In this document: piece by piece, positions 1-9,679 of the stretch
How the letters are laid out: the number at the start of each line of letters is the position of its first letter
How positions within the stretch are numbered: the stretch's first letter is position 1
From: Cristatella mucedo
Lineage: Eukaryota; Bryozoa; Phylactolaemata; Cristatellidae
Assembly (NCBI GenBank): GCA_009760855.2
Contig: WPIO01000248.1
Location: 45,001 to 109,000 of the forward strand
Length of the DNA: 64,000 nucleotides
Reading direction: 5' to 3'
Translations under genes and position numbers: made by a program
The notes under the pieces: generated by a model
What the model was told of the DNA's origin: nothing
Database searches by the model: none
The model's input: the letters and a program-made list of their open reading frames with translations, nothing else

Positions 1-65
1 TGCTCAGGCATGCACGTTCGTTGCCAGAGAGATGCTTATGGAGCTTGTTGCATTTTTCCTTTCAG

Positions 66-290
66 CCCTTCCAGAGAGACTTATGCTGGGCCTGCTAGCT
101 CGGCAGTGTGGTGTCACCAGCGATTGGTCAAGTCGGCCTGCTCTGCGCTGCTCAGCTCGGGCCGAGCGATTTATGCTGTACCATCGGCATTGCCGTGCCG
201 GAGCAGGGGTGTGTGCAGGTGAATGCACAGCTGCTGTGGTCGCCTGCTGCACGGCACTTGCAGAGACTGCAGCAACATCACGTCGAGGGT
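66..290 (+). CDS. Exon-like block of an unidentified plus-strand gene (copy 1)
   Basis: A pyrimidine-rich acceptor (tttttcctttcag) precedes a GC3-rich frame that begins LPERLMLGLLARQCG and runs to about 205. From about 205 to 290 the coding character continues in a different frame (NAQLLWSPAARHLQRLQ), followed by gtagtg as a possible donor. The switch occurs at a short T run that has three T here and four T in copy 2 (6238-6241); neither length joins the two frames. A base error in a homopolymer, a real frameshift or an unseen splice would explain it. No family recognised. Confidence 0.35.
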
Positions 291-621
291 AGTGCGGAAA
301 GTGCAGAGGCTGTCAGTTTGGCTGGCAAATGAAATTCTTGATTCACTACTTGAGGCTTGTGGCAACAACACTGATGCAGTATTCGTTTTTGCTGCTTAGG
401 ATTTAGCCGTCGATTATGGAAGTACTGCTTTAGTCAATGTGGCAGGATCCTACTGCTCAGGTAGATGGTTGGGGAGAGGGTTGCCTATATTTCTCTCAAA
501 GCCCTGGTTGCTTGCGACTAGGCTGTGCTTCGTTGACATGTCGTTGGGTTTTGCCCCATTTGCAAGCCAAAATTCCTTCAGCTGCCAACTCAAGCCTTCG
601 ATGCTTGCCTTGCTGGAATAG

Positions 622-743
622 CTCCAACTACCTACGCCAGACTGGGTGATGGTGGCAGCTGGATGGACTGTGCTGCCATGGAATTTCGTCGAGTGTATCA
701 GCAGAGATACTTCACTGCCAACCTCCTTGGTTTTATTTTTGAC
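622..743 (+). CDS. Candidate internal exon (copy 1)
   Basis: The block lies between acceptor tgctggaatag and donor GAC|gtaagc. Read from the third base it encodes a 40-codon piece including TYARLGDGGSWMDCAAMEF and RRVYQQRYFTANLLGFIFD, ending in phase 0. The frame has no stops and both boundaries are near consensus. It is unchanged in the second copy at 6680-6801. The product is unknown. Confidence 0.4.
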
Positions 744-1082
744 GTAAGCTACCAGTGCCCTCCTTGCAAACAAACTGACAGGGCCGTGTCTGTTCTTTCC
801 CTGCATCACCTGGCACACCTCAGTCATGGTAGAGCTATAACTCCATTATGCAGCAAGCTACTTCATGACTGTATTAACGTCGCATGTTTGGTAAACTTCC
901 TGCATGAAGTGCTTGCGCTCTGATTTGTCCAAGCAAATGAACCCATGCCTATGTGTGCTCATGCGTCTGCACAGGCCGTGCCTCTGCTTGCACCGTGGGC
1001 TTCATGCTAGCTTGAGATGGCCATGGCTGCTGTTGAAGATAAGGGTTGCCTGCAAACACAGAATCACATATGCTCTTACTCA

Positions 1083-1190
1083 CCCACACACACACACACA
1101 CACATACACACACACACACACACTCATGCTCACATGCACAAGCATGCACACACACACACATATACAGACACACACACATGCAGACATGCA
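1083..1190. repeat. (CA)n microsatellite
   Basis: An interrupted CA/ACAC tract with TACA and CATG interruptions. It is duplicated at 7141-7248 with the same interruptions. Open frames across it encode only Thr-His or Cys-Val repeats. Confidence 0.97.
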
Positions 1191-1315
1191 CACCTACTCG
1201 TACCTGCCAGATCCGTCCTGAATGGGCATTTTTTGCTTGAAATTTTCAGACGAATTTCCCAAAACTCCATAGTGCCGAGAAATAGCTTCGATGCTTATCT
1301 TATAACTTTTTCCAG

Positions 1316-1442
1316 TACGATGCAGACCGCAGGTGCCCGCAACGTATCATGTGAGCAGCAGCACAGCTTCGAGCTCGAGACACTCAAGTGCTTGCCAGAA
1401 GTCTGCCGTCCTTCGGCAGCAAATCCAAAACACAAGAAGGAC
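1316..1442 (+). CDS. Candidate internal exon (copy 1)
   Basis: An acceptor (taactttttccag) and donor AGGAC|gtaaga enclose an open frame read from the third base. It encodes a Ser/Arg/Gln-rich stretch including VSSSTASSSRHSSACQ and KSAVLRQQIQNTRR. Copy 2 is at 7376-7502 with the exon unchanged; only the T run of the acceptor is longer there. Function unknown. Confidence 0.3.
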
Positions 1443-2105
1443 GTAAGAGACATTAAAACATTAACATTTGTATTGTCTTATAGCTGAAAGTGGGCAGACC
1501 GGACAATGAAGATGTGGTGAACGTGAAGTGACAGATCATTTTCGAGCAGGACACCCAGGTTCTGTGCAGAGGCAAACAAAGATATGTTGGCACATAATTT
1601 ATTAAGGTTTCGGCTATGCTGTTTCTGAGTAAGGTTTGGTTGTGTTCATAATTTGTAAGTTGACTAGGCCATCGTTCAATTTCAACACAGTTCGGAATGG
1701 TGAATCTGTTGGGAAAATGTCAATGCCTTTATAACGCCAAGCATGTGCAAAATGTTAGAACTGCCTAAAAACTATATACCTATTTTCGAAACTTCTGATT
1801 GTTTAGGATGTTATGCAACTATGGGATAACAAATTTTAGCATTCGCTGTACAAGATATTTGAGTATGGCTCAGGTAGGGATCCAGAGTAAGCATTGGCAC
1901 CTCTGCTGCCTATAGTTTGACCAGAAGGCAGCAATCTTGTCTGGCTCGAGTTGGTAGCTGCCGAAATGTTACTCACACGAGATGCTGCCTCCGGGCACCT
2001 GCCACCTAGCTTTGTTAGCTTGGTGCCATTCAGTCAATGCAAGCTTGGCACATTTGCCATGCTCCATAATTGACTGCACACATTATCTGCTGGTTGTCGC
2101 TTCAG

Positions 2106-2266
2106 GGCTGCCCACTCATTCGCCTCTTTGACGATAGCGGGCTGCAGCGCATCGACGTCGCTCAGATGCTCGTGCCGCACTCCTGCACGATATACTCAAA
2201 CAGCGAGCCGTCTTTCGTCCCGCCGATGGAGGCAGTGCCGGGCCCACCACTGCTCAATCCGACAGA
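2106..2266 (+). CDS. Candidate exon with strong GC3 bias (copy 1)
   Basis: After acceptor gtcgcttcag the frame GCPLIRLFDDSGLQRIDVAQ ... AVPGPPLLNPTE shows C or G in most third positions. The frame reaches TGA at 2268-2270, but a gt at 2267 would end the exon in phase 2 and join the exon at 2452 in frame (NPTE + LQLELLYLL). A weak spacing pattern (IDV, later VPP, then NPT-x-LQLEL) resembles the N-terminus of virilizer/VIRMA proteins. That is a hypothesis only. Copy 2: 8166-8326. Confidence 0.45.
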
Positions 2267-2451
2267 GTGACTGGTGGCATCTGTAGCAGCAGTGCTGTCC
2301 GCCTAATGCATTCCAGTTCCTGGGCCTTCTCGGAGGTGGGCACACTCCGGGCCAATGTGTGATGCTGTGTAGCGTGTAGCTTCCTGCACTGCTGCTGGGC
2401 ATATAATCACTCGATGCTTCATTTGTGTGCGCTTTTTTATCGTTTTTTCAG

Positions 2452-2477
2452 GCTGCAGCTGGAGCTCCTTTACCTAT
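2452..2477 (+). pseudogene. Exon start truncated by L2-A (copy 1)
   Basis: A strong acceptor (cgttttttcag) is followed by the first 26 bases of an exon that is complete at 8512-8555 in copy 2. Here the sequence changes at 2478 into the RT region of an L2-A element, so this copy of the exon is broken. Confidence 0.5.
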
Positions 2478-3105
2478 CGCCTGTGGAATCCCTCAACGGT
2501 CTGTTCTCGGTCCCTCGCTGTTCTCCATCTATACTTAACCTCTAAGGAAAGTGATAAGGCCCATAGAATAGGATATCACTTGAATGCTTACTTACGTCCC
2601 TACTGACTCGCTTAAACCGTATGCTGACCCACAAGGCCTATTACGGCTTGGCTCTTTCACAACTAGCTGAACTGCTGTACCAGTTTCAGCCTCTTCGGGC
2701 TCTCAGGTCCTGTCTGGACAATAAATTAGCTGTTCCATTCATCTGCTTAAAGATCGTTCGCGACAGAAGCTTTAGCTCTGCCGATCCTAGACTGCGGAAC
2801 TTGCTTCCACTATTTCTATGCAACGACCACTACTCTCCTGCTGCTGACTATGGCTCATCCTTTTCAGCGGTCCTGAGCTGCTATGTCCGTGCTACTCACT
2901 ACCTAACTGCTCTCCTGACTCTGCAATGCTTCCCAATTTCTCTTTGTTGAGTGAGACGAAGTCTGTTGGCTACCGAATGCGTATCGAAAGCCGCTTAGGC
3001 TGTGAGCGTGCTATGCAAAACTCTCCTGCGTAACATCCATGTAGTCTTTGCGGCTTTGTGGAGTTACAGGCGGAGATGCACTCCATTACGTATCGGCCTA
3101 CCGTG
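2478..3105 (+). mobile_element. L2-A retrotransposon fragment
   Basis: The fragment begins in the RT motif B region (GIPQ/RSVLGPSLFSIYT, with changes). It carries an internal deletion near 2600, then the C-terminal region (THKAYYGLALSQLAELLYQF from about 2621). It ends with the L2-A 3' signature (gtagtc-tt-gcggctttgtggagttacaggcggagatgc). The ORF at 2621-2950 is the surviving C-terminal piece. It starts exactly at the duplication boundary. Confidence 0.85.
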
Positions 3106-3246
3106 CATTATAACTTGGTGAATGAGTGAGCGAGCAGGACTGCAATCGTTGAATGGGATTATGGAATAGGCAGGCTAACCATTCCAGGCACCTGCAAATC
3201 TTGACAGGTAGCTGGCGACTGCTATTATCCAGCCCATTTAACCACT

Positions 3247-3320
3247 TCGACATAATAACATACAATTAGGACATTTATATAGTGCCCTTAGAAACCTTAG
3301 TCTGTTTCACAGCTTTTCAT
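3247..3320 (-). mobile_element. SINE1/L2-B tail relic
   Basis: On the minus strand the block carries a degraded version of the shared SINE1/L2-B 3' tail (agcgcc... gagatt ... gggcactatataaatg type). No tRNA-like head is visible. Confidence 0.4.
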
Positions 3321-3434
3321 ATGTTCTGTAATGATAAAACAACATTTTGCAGTAGCGTCGACATGTCAACAAGCATTGAATGGTTAAAAGTTACATGCTC
3401 TATTCAAAAGGTCAACACAGTTAGCAGAAGCTAG

Positions 3435-3705
3435 CACATAGTATACACAGGCACACGAAGGAAAAATCACAAAGACCCACAAAATCCTAGCATAAAAGGT
3501 GCATTTTTGAGTTATTCTAAAAGGCAGGCTTTAGCAATACAATGAAATGTCTTAACGACAAACGTGTGACAGAAACTTGAATTTTTGTTCGTCTCATTGG
3601 TTGGAAGCCAGTATGGGTAGCCAAGAAATGGTTAGATGTGGCAACGGCAACGCTCACGGCAGAAGACCAGCTTAGCTGCAGTGCTGTAGACTGGTCATCC
3701 TCTCT
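3435..3705 (-). mobile_element. Degenerate L2-B C-terminal/3'UTR relic
   Basis: The minus strand matches L2-B in two diverged blocks: the UTR segment next to 'cacatgaaggacgaatcacaa' (3440-3500), and the C-terminal coding segment around 3600-3705 (equivalent of 'gaccagctgcactggctaccag'). ORFs in it are chance frames. Confidence 0.5.
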
Positions 3706-4409
3706 AGCTGCCGACCCACCGTCAGAAAAAAGTAAGGCTGGTAGGGCTTTTTGTCGAAAAGTACTTTCCTTCTCCTGCTCCTCCTCTTTAACCGTTTCTC
3801 CTCTTTCACCTCGTTCCCTTCTTTCGTCTTCGTCGGCTCTGCAGAGCACCAGGATTGCACTGGCTTGCTTTGTGGTTGCAGGCGCCCGACGAAAGAACGT
3901 CACATTTCATACGACTCTTGCATCGCCAGGTCAGTTTGAAGAAGAAAAATAAGCCTTTGCAGGACACTCGCCATCAGGTTTGTTCGGTACTCTAATGCAT
4001 CTCTGTCTCGTACCTCGACCTAGCCACTAAGAGTAACCAAGTAGTAACTTGAATAACGGTTTGGGGTGTACGCAACTTCAGGGTGGACCACTCGAATTCC
4101 TACTCGAAAGTAGGTTTTTGTTGGTTCGGGGCCTGCTCTGATCTGGCTGAAGAGAGAAAAATTGCTCACTCGCGACATTACTCCAGCAACGGTACGTGGC
4201 TCTGATGAAGCTTAGTGGGATGCGAGAGCTGTTTTTCGTTAGCCTTTATGTGGAACGGTTGATGCTGTTGGTAACAATTGAACTCGTGTGCATGCCGATG
4301 CTCAGACTTCGTCACAGCTTTGGCTGATGTCGGCACCTGCATGCTGACGAGGAGCATCGGTTGAGCTTGACTGGCTTTCACTTCCTCTTGTGACTGGTGC
4401 TCCCTCAAG
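3706..4409. other. No recognised feature
   Basis: Contains a CT-rich patch around 3770-3830. Nothing else stands out in either strand; short ORFs lack coding character. Confidence 0.6.
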
Positions 4410-4899
4410 ATCGAACGGCTGATCGATTAGATGAGCAGGGGTTGTACTCATGGCCCAGCATGCCATTCGCGGCTTCTGTTGCTGTCGAGCATTTGCTGTG
4501 GTGCCTGCCTTACCCAGCTGCTGCTGACGCGTTCTTTGGTTGGACACTCGAATTGCAGCACTTTTGTGTTTATCTGCCTGCTTCAGCTGTAGATGCCCCA
4601 TATGCCAAATCCAGTGCGGGGAGCGGGGCAGATCGTGGTGTAGGTGGAGCAGTGCTGTGTGAAGTTACTGATGCTGCTGCTGTCGAAACTCAAAGCTGCC
4701 TACTGACATTGGCATCGGACAGTGCTGAACGTATCCAGATTTGCCTTGGCCTATTTGCCGGCAGCAGTGCTCTCTTTCTTCGACTCGAAGCATCGAGTAT
4801 CAACGTCAGAGCTATCGTCGGAGAGGCAGAAGACTTACTGGTTGCCCTTCATTTGTACCACGACGACAGCACTGGCCACAAGCAGCTCTCTGCCTTCAG
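4410..4899 (+). CDS. Candidate 490-bp exon
   Basis: One frame is open from 4394 to a consensus donor CAG|gtaagagt at 4900. A pyrimidine-rich acceptor (ttcctcttg...ctccctcaag) sits just upstream. About 163 codons, rich in Ala/Leu/Asp, include ADAFFGWTLELQHFCVYLP and GEAEDLLVALHLYHDDSTG; no known domain is visible. It lies between the two copies of the duplication and may belong to the same plus-strand gene. Ends in phase 2. The exact start is uncertain. Confidence 0.4.
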
Positions 4900-4923
4900 G
4901 TAAGAGTAAATAGAGAGAAAGAG

Positions 4924-4925
<2 letters not shown>

Positions 4926-4992
<67 letters not shown>
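4926..4992. repeat. (GA)n microsatellite
   Basis: Nearly pure GA repeat of about 65 bp directly after the splice donor at 4900, with imperfect GA continuation to about 5095. Confidence 0.97.
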
Positions 4993-4994
<2 letters not shown>

Positions 4995-5095
4995 GGGACA
5001 AAGAGAGTGTGATAAGGAGAGAGAGAAAGATGGAGAGAAACTCTGAGACAAGAACAAATACTGATAGCCAGAGAGAGACAGAGAAGGAGACAGAA

Positions 5096-5611
5096 ATGGT
5101 TCACAATTAGTGTAAATGACATCTTTATCACTGCAAATAATTCTTATGACCCTATTTTATGCCTTATTGGTCATATACTCTAAATAACCTTAACTCTAAC
5201 ACTGATGTAATACTGTAGCAGAACCTAATGACATTCTAGGTGCTGTATATATGCCGGAGAAGAAGCTTGTCTAAGGATTAGTCTTATCATGCTGAATGTC
5301 AAACCCCACTGTCGAACAGGGGATAGTCGGATTGGACATTGAGCACGTTAAGGGTCTTCCGTTCGCATGGACAGCACAAATGCCGTCCAGCTTATCTAAA
5401 GTTGCTATTGTAGCAAAATGAATTTTCACAGAAGAAAATGAATAACCCTTTCATGGATGTCCATTCTGGCAAGGGTTCTAAAGGTGCGATGCCGGAGCTG
5501 ACATGTGCTGGAGATTGATGGAGTGATGATGTAAGAATAGTGGCAACAAATTAATTGAATTTTCAGTTTTTTGAAATGGCATACCACTGGTAGAGAAATA
5601 TAAACCGAGGC
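5096..5611. other. No recognised feature
   Basis: AT-leaning sequence without splice-bounded frames or repeat similarity. Confidence 0.6.
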
Positions 5612-5668
5612 TAAACGAATTTCCAGCATTTAAAAATGGCACATTTTTAAATGCTGGAAATTCGTTTA
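5612..5668. repeat. Perfect 27-bp inverted repeat, 3-nt loop
   Basis: The left arm 5612-5638 and right arm 5642-5668 are exact reverse complements, separated by gca. Flanks do not continue the symmetry; the right side runs into ttaattaattaatt. Transcribed RNA would fold into a perfect hairpin. It could be a minimal foldback element, a recent inverted duplication, or a template-switch product. Confidence 0.97.
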
Positions 5669-6133
5669 TTAATTAATTAATTGATCAATGCCTCTGCCTG
5701 CAGAGGAACCCATCTGCCATTGGCGACAGCAGAGCGCCAGCGGCTGAAAATTGCGATTGGCCTGCATTGAGTAGCCCTCGCGGCTCAATTCGCAGCAGGC
5801 CTCGTAAGAACCTACTGTAGCTCCCACTGTCCTCAATATAGGCACACCGGAAGCAGGCATGACCAGTCAGCCACCGTCTTTAACTCGGAGATCTCAGCTG
5901 TGCCATGCCAACATATTCAGACGTGTTTCCAATAAGTTACTGGAAAATTGCTTTGCATTAACATTCCTGTTCGTTGCTATTTGTTTACGATCACGAATTG
6001 GGCAATTCGGTGTTAGTTTTGTATGAGCTCACTCATGCTAGCATATGCTGGCCCATAAATGCGTCTGCTCAGGCATGCACGTTCGTTGCCAGAGAGATGC
6101 TTATGGAGCTTGTTGCATTTTTTTTTCCTTTCA

Positions 6134-6352
6134 GCCCTTCCAGAGAGACTTATGCTGGGCCTGCTAGCTCGGCAGTGTGGTGTCACCAGCGATTGGTCAA
6201 GTCGGCCTGCTCTGCGCTGCTCAGCTCGGGCCGAGCGATTTTATGCTGTACCATCGGCATTGCCGTGCCGGAGCAGGGGTGTGTGCAGGTGAATGCACAG
6301 CTGCTGTGGTCGCCTGCTGCACGGCACTTGCAGAGACTGCAGCAACATCACG
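6134..6352 (+). CDS. Exon-like block (copy 2)
   Basis: Equivalent of 66-290. The T run at 6238-6241 has one more T than copy 1, so the upstream frame (LPERLMLGLLARQ) ends differently, yet it still does not enter the downstream coding-like frame (NAQLLWSPAARH). Either copy may contain homopolymer errors. Confidence 0.35.
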
Positions 6353-6679
6353 TCGAGGGTAGTGCGGAAAGTGCAGAGGCTGTCAGTTTGGCTGGCAAAT
6401 GAAATTCTTGATTCACTACTTGAACACTGATGCAGTATTCGTTTTTGCTGCTTAGGATTTAGCCGTCGACTATGGAAGTACTGCTTTAGTCAATGTGGCA
6501 GGATCCTACTGCTCAGGTAGATGGTTGGGGAGAGGGTTGCCTATATTTTTCTCTCAAAGCCCTGGTTGCTTGCGACTAGGCTGTGCTTCGTTGACATGTC
6601 GTTGGGTTTTGCCCCATTTGCAAGCCAAAATTCCTTCAGCTGCCAACTCAAGCCTTCGATGCTTGCCTTGCTGGAATAG

Positions 6680-6801
6680 CTCCAACTACCTACGCCAGAC
6701 TGGGTGATGGTGGCAGCTGGATGGACTGTGCTGCCATGGAATTTCGTCGAGTGTATCAGCAGAGATACTTCACTGCCAACCTCCTTGGTTTTATTTTTGA
6801 C
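6680..6801 (+). CDS. Candidate internal exon (copy 2)
   Basis: Same as 622-743: acceptor gctggaatag, open 40-codon frame, donor GAC|gtaagc, no differences seen in the exon. Confidence 0.4.
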
Positions 6802-7140
6802 GTAAGCTACCAGTGCCCTCCTTGCAAACAAACTGACAGGGCCGTGTCTGTTCTTTCCCTGCATCACCTGGCACACCTCAGTCATGGTAGAGCTATAACT
6901 CCATTATGCAGCAAGCTACTTCATGACTGTATTAACGTCGCATGTTTGGTAAACTTCCTGCATGAAGTGCTTGCGCTCTGATTTGTCCAAGCAAATGAAC
7001 CCATGCCTATGTGTGCTCATGCGTCTGCACAGGCCGTGCCTCTGCTTGCACCGTGGGCTTCATGCTAGCTTGAGATGGCCATGGCTGCTGTTGAAGATAA
7101 GGGTTGCCTGCAAACACAGAATCACATATGCTCTTACTCA

Positions 7141-7248
7141 CCCACACACACACACACACACATACACACACACACACACACTCATGCTCACATGCACAAG
7201 CATGCACACACACACACATATACAGACACACACACATGCAGACATGCA
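7141..7248. repeat. (CA)n microsatellite (copy 2)
   Basis: The same interrupted tract as 1083-1190, with the same interruption pattern. This indicates that the duplication is recent. Confidence 0.97.
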
Positions 7249-7375
7249 CACCTACTCGTACCTGCCAGATCCGTCCTGAATGGGCATTTTTTGCTTGAAA
7301 TTTTCAGACGAATTTCCCAAAACTCCATAGTGCCGAGAAATAGCTTCGATGCTTATCTTATAACTTTTTTTCCAG

Positions 7376-7502
7376 TACGATGCAGACCGCAGGTGCCCGC
7401 AACGTATCATGTGAGCAGCAGCACAGCTTCGAGCTCGAGACACTCAAGTGCTTGCCAGAAGTCTGCCGTCCTTCGGCAGCAAATCCAAAACACAAGAAGG
7501 AC
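7376..7502 (+). CDS. Candidate internal exon (copy 2)
   Basis: Equivalent of 1316-1442. The acceptor T run is longer here (aacttttttt-ccag). The exon and the donor gtaaga are unchanged. Confidence 0.3.
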
Positions 7503-8165
7503 GTAAGAGACATTAAAACATTAACATTTGTATTGTCTTATAGCTGAAAGTGGGCAGACCGGACAATGAAGATGTGGTGAACGTGAAGTGACAGATCATT
7601 TTCGAGCAGGACACCCAGGTTCTGTGCAGAGGCAAACAAAGATATGTTGGCACATAATTTATTAAGGTTTCGGCTATGCTGTTTCTGAGTAAGGTTTGGT
7701 TGTGTTCATAATTTGTAAGTTGACTAGGCCATCGTTCAATTTCAACACAGTTCGGAATGGTGAATCTGTTGGGAAAATGTCAATGCCTTTATAACGCCAA
7801 GCATGTGCAAAATGTTAGAACTGCCTAAAAACTATATACCTATTTTCGAAACTTCTGATTGTTTAGGATGTTATGCAACTATGGGATAACAAATTTTAGC
7901 ATTCGCTGTACAAGATATTTGAGTATGGCTCAGGTAGGGATCCAGAGTAAGCATTGGCACCTCTGCTGCCTATAGTTTGACCAGAAGGCAGCAATCTTGT
8001 CTGGCTCGAGTTGGTAGCTGCCGAAATGTTACTCACACGAGATGCTGCCTCCGGGCACCTGCCACCTAGCTTTGTTAGCTTGGTGCCATTCAGTCAATGC
8101 AAGCTTGGCACATTTGCCATGCTCCATAATTGACTGCACACATTATCTGCTGGTTGTCGCTTCAG

Positions 8166-8326
8166 GGCTGCCCACTCATTCGCCTCTTTGACGATAGCGG
8201 GCTGCAGCGCATCGACGTCGCTCAGATGCTCGTGCCGCACTCCTGCACGATATACTCAAACAGCGAGCCGTCTTTCGTCCCGCCGATGGAGGCAGTGCCG
8301 GGCCCACCACTGCTCAATCCGACAGA
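8166..8326 (+). CDS. Candidate exon with strong GC3 bias (copy 2)
   Basis: Identical in frame to 2106-2266 (GCPLIRLFDDSGLQRIDVAQ ...). It ends in phase 2 at gtgact (an imperfect donor), which fits the next exon at 8512. A possible, unproven similarity to the virilizer/VIRMA N-terminus rests on motif spacing only. Confidence 0.45.
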
Positions 8327-8511
8327 GTGACTGGTGGCATCTGTAGCAGCAGTGCTGTCCGCCTAATGCATTCCAGTTCCTGGGCCTTCTCGGAGGTGGG
8401 CACACTCCGGGCCAATGTGTGATGCTGTGTAGCGTGTAGCTTCCTGCACTGCTGCTGGGCATATAATCACTCGATGCTTCATTTGTGTGCGCTTTTTTAT
8501 CGTTTTTTCAG

Positions 8512-8555
8512 GCTGCAGCTGGAGCTCCTTTACCTATTGCTGAGGCCACTGCGAA
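8512..8555 (+). CDS. Candidate exon, phase-matched to 8166-8326
   Basis: The acceptor tttatcgttttttcag is strong. With the preceding GA it reads E-LQLELLYLLLRPLR and ends in phase 1 before gtgaaa. This is the intact form of the exon broken at 2477. Confidence 0.4.
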
Positions 8556-8718
8556 GTGAAAACTGCTCGATCTGTGAGAGCCGTTAAGCCTTCGGCTTTT
8601 AGTATTTCTTCTCGGCACTCACGTGTGGGGATTATTTTAAAATCCATGCAAACTCCTAATTCGAGTGGATTTTTGGATTCTTTCTCGTGCACGTGGTTTC
8701 CCTTTGTTCGATCGCAAG

Positions 8719-8918
8719 CAATGACGTTTGTGCAGCCGTCCGGTAGCCTTGCCTTAGCTGTTGCTGCAGGATTGAAAGTGAGCTCAGATCAGCTGGTCCA
8801 AGTCGAAGCCGAAAGTACAGACCTTGCCAGTTCTCAAACAATATTACTACCACATTCGGGGGCCCATGTGGACTTGGTCCAACAGGAAACACTCGTAGCA
8901 CTGCTGTGGCCGACTTAG
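8719..8918 (+). CDS. Candidate exon, phase-matched to 8512-8555
   Basis: A pyrimidine-rich tract (gtggtttccctttgttcgatcgcaag) precedes a frame that completes the phase-1 codon and reads TMTFVQPSGSLALAVAAGLK, SSDQLVQVEAESTDLASSQT and so on to a TAG at 8918. AAA|gtgagc at 8778 is an alternative earlier donor. If the virilizer idea is right, the TF and ILLPHSGAHVDLV patches would match its N-terminal domain. Unproven. Confidence 0.3.
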
Positions 8919-9378
8919 CATCATTTATCCGTACCTAGTGAGCTCCCTTGGAGCTGAGCTTGTGCCAATAGACCCTCCCTCTTTATCTCACACACGCGTT
9001 GGACGAGCTGCCATGCACTGGTGACGATTCAGCAAGGAGCCTATTCTACTAAATTGTTGTCGGGCATAGACTGACCATTGAGCCTCGGAATCGCTTTCTC
9101 CATACTGATGGAGCTGGTGCACCCTCTCACAAGAACTCAGTTCACTGTGCTTGCCAGCAGCCGGCCATGCAACCAGCGGCTGGTAGTACCTAGGCCCTAG
9201 TGCCGATGCAAGCAGATGCTTGGAGCCAGCAAGAAGTGCCTCACTGTCGCCTTTGCAGGTCCCTGCTTCCGGTCCGTCAGCCAGAAATGCCAGACAGCTA
9301 TGGTCTTGGTTTTTGAAAGACGACGGCGACGATGCGATGCGCCTATCGAGAAAGTTCTGAACAAGCCCTCTCTACAGA

Positions 9379-9679
9379 CGGTAAGAATTGCCACAGAGCA
9401 GGCCTTAGGTCAGCTCAGAACGAACTCTGGCCTCGAGGAGGTAGAGAGCTGAACCGCTTGCAAATTTCGCGGGCCACCGCCATCGCCTTGGAGGTGCCTT
9501 GCTTGGATGCTGTGCCCGAAGCAGACTTCCTGTTGTTTGGCCGCTTTTCCCTGCAAGTCTTCCATGGCTTCTCCAGTTTATATTTACTCACTGCCGAAGG
9601 CAAAAGCTACGGGCCACTTAGGTCAGGCCAGCTCGTGGTTTGGAGCGAATATAGCGGCTGGGTGTTGCAAAGTGATTAA
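9379..9679 (+). CDS. Candidate exon or terminal exon
   Basis: Acceptor aacaagccctctctacag leads into an open frame of about 100 codons. It includes ISRATAIALEVPCLDAVPEA and FGRFSLQVFHGFSSLYLLTA, and has a stop at 9677-9679. The overlapping g|gtaaga at 9380 could instead be a donor for a frame ending PIEKVLNKPSLQT. Both readings cannot be used in one transcript. No family recognised. Confidence 0.3.

Larger units (their letters stand above)
1..2477. repeat. Direct duplication, copy 1 (open at the window start)
   Basis: This block reappears at 6066-8537 with near-perfect identity. The visible differences are few: poly-T length changes (about 51, 175, 490 and 1310), a deletion of about a dozen bases near 355-368 in the other copy, and isolated substitutions. 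It carries exon-like pieces at 66-290, 622-743, 1316-1442, 2106-2266 and 2452-2477. Similarity stops at 2477, where an L2-A retrotransposon fragment begins. The left end lies outside the window. It is a recent segmental duplication or an assembly artefact (uncollapsed haplotype). Confidence 0.95.
6066..8537. repeat. Direct duplication, copy 2
   Basis: Counterpart of 1-2477 at an offset of about 6,060 bases. Beyond 8537 it continues into exon and intron sequence not present after copy 1, so this copy looks like the intact locus. Sequence left of 6066 has no partner inside the window. Confidence 0.95.

Noticed and set aside
450-827. 125-codon minus-strand ORF (and 6541-6885)
   Set aside because: Overlaps the plus-strand exon-like block 622-743, lacks splice context or a known domain, and is probably its shadow.
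904-1487. Thr-His / Cys-Val rich ORFs (also at 6962-7506, 39782-40001, 40171-40402)
   Set aside because: Translations of CA/GT and TA microsatellites only.
1-2477. DCAF1-like motifs in the duplicated exons (QLLWSPA..., TYAR...)
   Set aside because: A few matching residues only; the order of the matching pieces does not follow that protein and the rest does not align.
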